A stretch of 49,820 bases of DNA from Candidatus Bathyarchaeota archaeon (GTDB lineage: Archaea > Thermoproteota > Bathyarchaeia > 40CM-2-53-6), in NCBI GenBank assembly GCA_005883075.1, contig VBAX01000054.1, positions 1-49,820 on the forward strand, given 5' to 3'. Positions within the stretch are counted from its first letter, which is position 1, and each line of letters begins with the position of its first letter. This document shows, piece after piece, positions 44,108 to 49,820 of the stretch. A model generated the notes under the pieces. That model saw only the letters and a program-made list of their open reading frames with translations. It had not been told where the DNA came from and did no database searches. A program made the position numbers and the translations under genes.

Positions 44108-45379
44108 TTGTTTACACGGAAGGTCAGTCTCTACTTTGCGCTAGCAGCGATCCTACTAGTTCTTGGGCTCTTTCTCGAAGACTTTCAGCTCGCCACTATG
44201 GTCCTTCCGCTCGCCTCGCTGTTCTTCTTTGCAAACTTCTGGGGGTTGCCTGAAAAGGTGGAGCTTGAGACAAGCCATCGGGTGGATCCCACGGACAGTT
44301 TTGGTGACGAGGACATTACCATCGTGGTCAATGTCTCGAACAAGACCAGCATATCGCTTGGAAACGTGGAGATCGAGGAGAATCTCCCGAGCATGATAAA
44401 ACTGGAGAGAGGAACGAGTCGTGCGCTGACGCGGCTGGCTCCGGGTGAAAAGGCGGAGTTGCGTCTGGAGTTTCACAGTCCGATCCGTGGACACTACAGG
44501 ATCGGGCCTCTGGTCGCTCGGGTTCGGGATCCTTTCGGATTCTATCTTGTCGAGCAGCGGTCGGAGGAGGAGGTTCTCTCGATAATGCCTAGGCCGGAGG
44601 GGATCAGGGGGGCGGAGCTGCGTCCTCGTCATCTGGGTCCCTGGCCGGGAATGATTCATGCGAGAATTCGAGGGCCTGGAACGGAATTTTACAGTATACG
44701 TGATTATGTGTCCGGTGATGATCCGAAACGAATCAACTGGAAGGCATCGGCCAAGCAGGGTCACTTGGTCATTAACGAGATGGAGGCGGAGAGGGTTACT
44801 GATGTGATGATAGTTCTCGACACGGACGTCAGCTTCTACGAAAGCGCGGAGGCGGAGTTGTTCGAGCGAGGAGTTAGAGCTGCGGCTTCGATGGCAAGCT
44901 TGTTGCTGAAGCAGGGAAACCGGGTCGGACTAATTCTCCAGGGAGAGGAGCGGGGAGTAATTCCGCCTCGTTTCGGTAAGAGGCACGAGCGGAATATTCT
45001 CTTTCTTCTCGCAGCCGCGAAGCCTGGAAGAGCAATGCTCTCGACTAGCTATGTGATGACGTTGCTCGCGCACTTGATGTTGCCTGCTATGGCCCAGCTC
45101 GTAGTCATCTCTCCGTTACTGGATTCCTCGCTGGTTGGTGGGATACGTGAGCTCGCCGCGACAGGTTACAGCATTCTGGTTGTCTCGCCTTCGCCGCGGC
45201 AACCTGCTAGGTTCGAGTCCGAAAACGAGGAGATTGCCTATCGCCTGTTGATGCTTGAACGATCCAATACTCTCCTGGCTTTGGAGAAAATCTGCGCAGT
45301 CGCCCAGTGGCCTGCAGGCGTTCCACTCTCAACCGTTCTCAAGGAGGTAAAACGTCCACGGCTAATTATACGAGTCTAG
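44108..45379 (+). CDS. DUF58 domain protein
   Basis: EFYSIRDYVSGDDPKRINWKASAKQGHLVINEMEAER. Confidence 0.9.
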   Translation: MFTRKVSLYFALAAILLVLGLFLEDFQLATMVLPLASLFFFANFWGLPEKVELETSHRVDPTDSFGDEDITIVVNVSNKTSISLGNVEIEENLPSMIKLERGTSRALTRLAPGEKAELRLEFHSPIRGHYRIGPLVARVRDPFGFYLVEQRSEEEVLSIMPRPEGIRGAELRPRHLGPWPGMIHARIRGPGTEFYSIRDYVSGDDPKRINWKASAKQGHLVINEMEAERVTDVMIVLDTDVSFYESAEAELFERGVRAAASMASLLLKQGNRVGLILQGEERGVIPPRFGKRHERNILFLLAAAKPGRAMLSTSYVMTLLAHLMLPAMAQLVVISPLLDSSLVGGIRELAATGYSILVVSPSPRQPARFESENEEIAYRLLMLERSNTLLALEKICAVAQWPAGVPLSTVLKEVKRPRLIIRV

Positions 45380-45987
45380 GATTGGGAACGAGGGTCGCAT
45401 TTCTGCTGGTGAGGTTCCACTACATGATCTTGGCTCCCTGGATCGTTCTCGGAGTTCCGTCGCAGGTGTTTCTAGAACTCGGGACTCTCTTCATCCTGTT
45501 TATCATTGCTCTCGGATTGTCAGGGATGCTGGCAAAGCAACAAGTGCCTACGACTCTAGCCTCTGTAGGATTGTTGGTGTTGCTTGTGACAGGGAAGGTT
45601 GGGACAGATCTTGCAAGGGCTCAGTCTCCAGATACTGCGGTTCTCTTGCTTGAGTTTGTCACGGTCATATTTTTCATGGAGGCCTCAAGAGTTGTTATTT
45701 CCTATGACAAAGAGGCAGGGGAGCTTGCAGGCAGGACGGATGAATTGTCGCAAGCCGCCAAGGGACGACTGGTGATATGGGTCAGAGGCCAGCTGAGCAG
45801 GCAAGCGCGGCTCATCGCCGGAGCCTTAGGACTCTCGCTGGTGCTCCTTGTCTTGGGAGGACTCACGAGTGTATCGATTAACCAGCTGTCGTTCTCGGCA
45901 GTCCTTGTCTTGCTCGTGGTCGGAGCTCTTCTCTTCCTCATAACACAAAGACGTGAACCGGAGACGCGCTCGGTCCGGCTCGCTTAG
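45307..45987 (+). CDS. multi-TM membrane protein of MoxR operon
   Basis: Hydrophobic ORF; start probably inside 45370-45430. Confidence 0.6.
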   Translation: MACRRSTLNRSQGGKTSTANYTSLGLGTRVAFLLVRFHYMILAPWIVLGVPSQVFLELGTLFILFIIALGLSGMLAKQQVPTTLASVGLLVLLVTGKVGTDLARAQSPDTAVLLLEFVTVIFFMEASRVVISYDKEAGELAGRTDELSQAAKGRLVIWVRGQLSRQARLIAGALGLSLVLLVLGGLTSVSINQLSFSAVLVLLVVGALLFLITQRREPETRSVRLA

Positions 45988-46029
45988 AGCCTATGCCAAT
46001 CTTATCGTCATAGCACGGAACCTGTGTTT

Positions 46030-46260
46030 CTTGCTTTCGCAGGGGTCCGAAGAGAGGACTCTTGAGGCGCGAGGGTCGGTCGCTAAGACCCCCTATTTTT
46101 CCAGGAACATTTTCTGTCTGGCATGGATTATCGGCGAAACAGACTGATCAGGGCACAGTCCAGGCTGAGATAGTAATCGAAAGATGGCGACAATTCCGAA
46201 CGGATCTCGGGAGAGTTGAAGGGCACGTCCTAGATTCGAAATCAGGGTGGACAATGGGCA
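46030..46260 (+). repeat. dispersed intergenic repeat R1, copy 3
   Basis: See R1 copy 2; similarity extends about 40 nt further upstream (TTTCGCA..GTCC..ACTCTT..GCGAGGGTC). Confidence 0.85.
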
Positions 46261-46334
46261 ATTTGCTAGAAGATATTCACAAGATTCCACCTTGAGTACG
46301 CTTTCAATCGTTTCTCAGTCCGTGTCTCGGTAGG

Positions 46335-46405
46335 CCAAGGCTTGCTGAATTCGAAGCTTGCCTTCTTCCTGCCGGGAAGAAGCGTGCACCCTCCGAATTG
46401 AGGGT
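46335..46405 (+). ncRNA. tandem perfect hairpins, possible terminator or structured RNA
   Basis: CTTCTTCC tgccg GGAAGAAG (46362-46382) then ACCCTC cgaatt GAGGGT (46388-46405). Confidence 0.35.
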
Positions 46406-46468
46406 CTGAATAGTTTCGCAGGTGTCCACTGTTCTTAAGAGACCGAATGTCCAACAGCCGGAAGAAAC

Positions 46469-46777
46469 TTGTCGAATTACGAAACAGGCAGAAGGCTAGA
46501 GTACAGAATCAGAGATATTTTCCGAAGAGAAGGATACTTGGTCATAAGGGCAGCGCAATCGAAACCCATCGACCTAGTCTGCATGAGAGACGGAAGATCA
46601 GAATGCAAGACAGACCGATCGTGGCTTGGCAAAGATAGGAAAAAAGAGCTTCTAGGATTGGCTGAGCAGGCAGGCACGCCGATTATCCTAGCTAAACGAA
46701 AGAGACGCAAAGTAGAGCTGACAAACCTAGCCGATGGAAAAATGTTCGACCCGAAGAACCTAACAACTATTCCTTGA
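46469..46777 (+). CDS. Hjc-like Holliday junction resolvase / PD-(D/E)XK nuclease
   Basis: GRRLEYRIRDIFRREGYLVIRAAQSKPIDLVCMRDGRSECKTD. Confidence 0.75.
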   Translation: MSNYETGRRLEYRIRDIFRREGYLVIRAAQSKPIDLVCMRDGRSECKTDRSWLGKDRKKELLGLAEQAGTPIILAKRKRRKVELTNLADGKMFDPKNLTTIP

Positions 46778-47120
46778 ACGAATCCTTCAGGCCCCTAAGC
46801 TTCTCCAGCATCGACAGCCAACCGAAAACCAGGTTACTGTACAACGAGAGCTTCTCAGGATCCTTCTCGATTTTCAATACTTCGTTCGCCTCACTGATCT
46901 TCCCGACGATCGTCATCTCAACCGATTCCAAGAGATAGCCTGGGGAGAGGGCGGCCTGGGGCGACATAGCCTTCTGATAGACCACTGGTTTGTTACACTT
47001 GGCACAGAAGACTTCACCCTTCACCTTGAAGAGGGGCGTTCCGCAGACGGGACAAACGTCAGAGAGCATAGTGGCACCTGACTTCAGCAGGTCTGCCATA
47101 CGCTTCACATCCTCAGACAT
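46767..47120 (-). CDS. Sjogren's syndrome/scleroderma autoantigen 1-type zinc protein
   Basis: MADLLKSGATMLSDVCPVCGTPLFKVKGEVFCAKCNK. Confidence 0.8.
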   Translation of the reverse strand: MSEDVKRMADLLKSGATMLSDVCPVCGTPLFKVKGEVFCAKCNKPVVYQKAMSPQAALSPGYLLESVEMTIVGKISEANEVLKIEKDPEKLSLYSNLVFGWLSMLEKLRGLKDSFKE

Positions 47121-47294
47121 CGTCCACTAACAGGAGGGTATGCTCAGCGCTCTATAAATCGCACGGGACCGAGAGCTGCCGATCCCGGCTTCAGGGAAGT
47201 TACGGGTCTAGAAATCGCCCCAAAGAGCGCCAAAAGCCATTATAGCCAGCCAAGTATCAGCCAACAGCGCTCAAACTTCGAGGAGTTGTAGTCG

Positions 47295-47849
47295 TTGCCA
47301 AACGATCTAAAGGGAAAGAAGGCGGCCTTCGTTGTCGCGGATGAGTTCGAGGACCTTGAACTATTCCATCCACTATACCGCCTGCAAGAGGAGGGAATCA
47401 GCACCATTGTCATCGGACTAACGAAGGACCCTATCAAGGGAAAGAAAGGATACTCGATCACACCCAACGCATCAATTGACGAGGTAAGTTCAGAAAAATT
47501 CGACTTTCTAGTCGTACCTGGAGGAAAATCGCCAGAAAAACTACGACTCAGCAAGGAGATCCTCAGATTCGTAAAGGATTTCGATACTCAGGGCAAGCCT
47601 ATTGCTGCCATCTGCCACGCAGGCCAAGTGTTAGCCTCGGCAGGGATTGTGAAGAACCGAACGCTTACATGTGTTGCGGGAATAAGGGATGACATGATCA
47701 ACGCCGGAGCTCACTATGTCGACCAAGCTGTCGTGACGGACGGAAATCTCGTAACATCAAGAACCCCCAGCGATCTTCCAGAATTCGCGAGAGCAATGAT
47801 CGAGGTCTTCCGGAAGCCGCAACTCTTGCAAGCCCCACGATCAAGGTAG
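47295..47849 (+). CDS. DJ-1/PfpI family protein
   Basis: FLVVPGGKSPEKLR, IAAICHAGQVLASAGI; TTG start near 47294. Confidence 0.9.
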   Translation: MPNDLKGKKAAFVVADEFEDLELFHPLYRLQEEGISTIVIGLTKDPIKGKKGYSITPNASIDEVSSEKFDFLVVPGGKSPEKLRLSKEILRFVKDFDTQGKPIAAICHAGQVLASAGIVKNRTLTCVAGIRDDMINAGAHYVDQAVVTDGNLVTSRTPSDLPEFARAMIEVFRKPQLLQAPRSR

Positions 47850-47897
47850 TTCTGGCGAAAGGGACACCAATAGCCTGTCTTGACAAGAGTCAGGTAG

Positions 47898-49820
<1,923 letters not shown>

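Noticed and set aside
46062-46295. 77-aa plus-strand ORF
   Set aside because: Coincides with R1 copy 3; no matching open frame in copies 1 or 2

Overview
Archaeal chromosomal window. The supporting genes are Cdc48/VCP-like AAA ATPase, UPF0147, Sjogren-autoantigen-1-type zinc protein, Hjc-like resolvase, a TrpY-like regulator divergent from TrpB2, and an intron-containing tRNA; TTG starts are frequent. Gene density is high, and most of it is metabolic or housekeeping: two M20 peptidases, threonine synthase, TrpB, RNase J-like MBL, Lon-family protease, dTMP kinase, MoxR/DUF58 operon, and a 1901-aa PKD-repeat phosphoesterase. Main points for a second look: (1) a tRNA-Phe(GAA) gene that is about 65 nt too long, explained by three separate insertions (D-loop, anticodon loop, variable loop); (2) a direct duplication of that tRNA's 3' end bracketing a lone RibD_C/DHFR-like gene, next to a DNA-methylase remnant; (3) a roughly 195-235 bp dispersed intergenic repeat in three copies (about 3.0 kb, 41.0 kb, 46.1 kb) with signs of RNA structure; (4) a second two-copy structured element (31.15 kb minus, 39.05 kb plus); (5) a polyphosphate/triphosphate cluster (CYTH, SixA, Ppx/GppA, CHAD, VTC+CYTH bidomain, YdeI-Nudix fusion); (6) an adjacent methyltransferase plus PD-(D/E)XK-like pair; (7) palindromic operators shared by two PadR genes and a V4R gene; (8) an in-frame amber codon and an apparent frameshift in small genes. 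All family names come from motif reading by eye; no searches were run.
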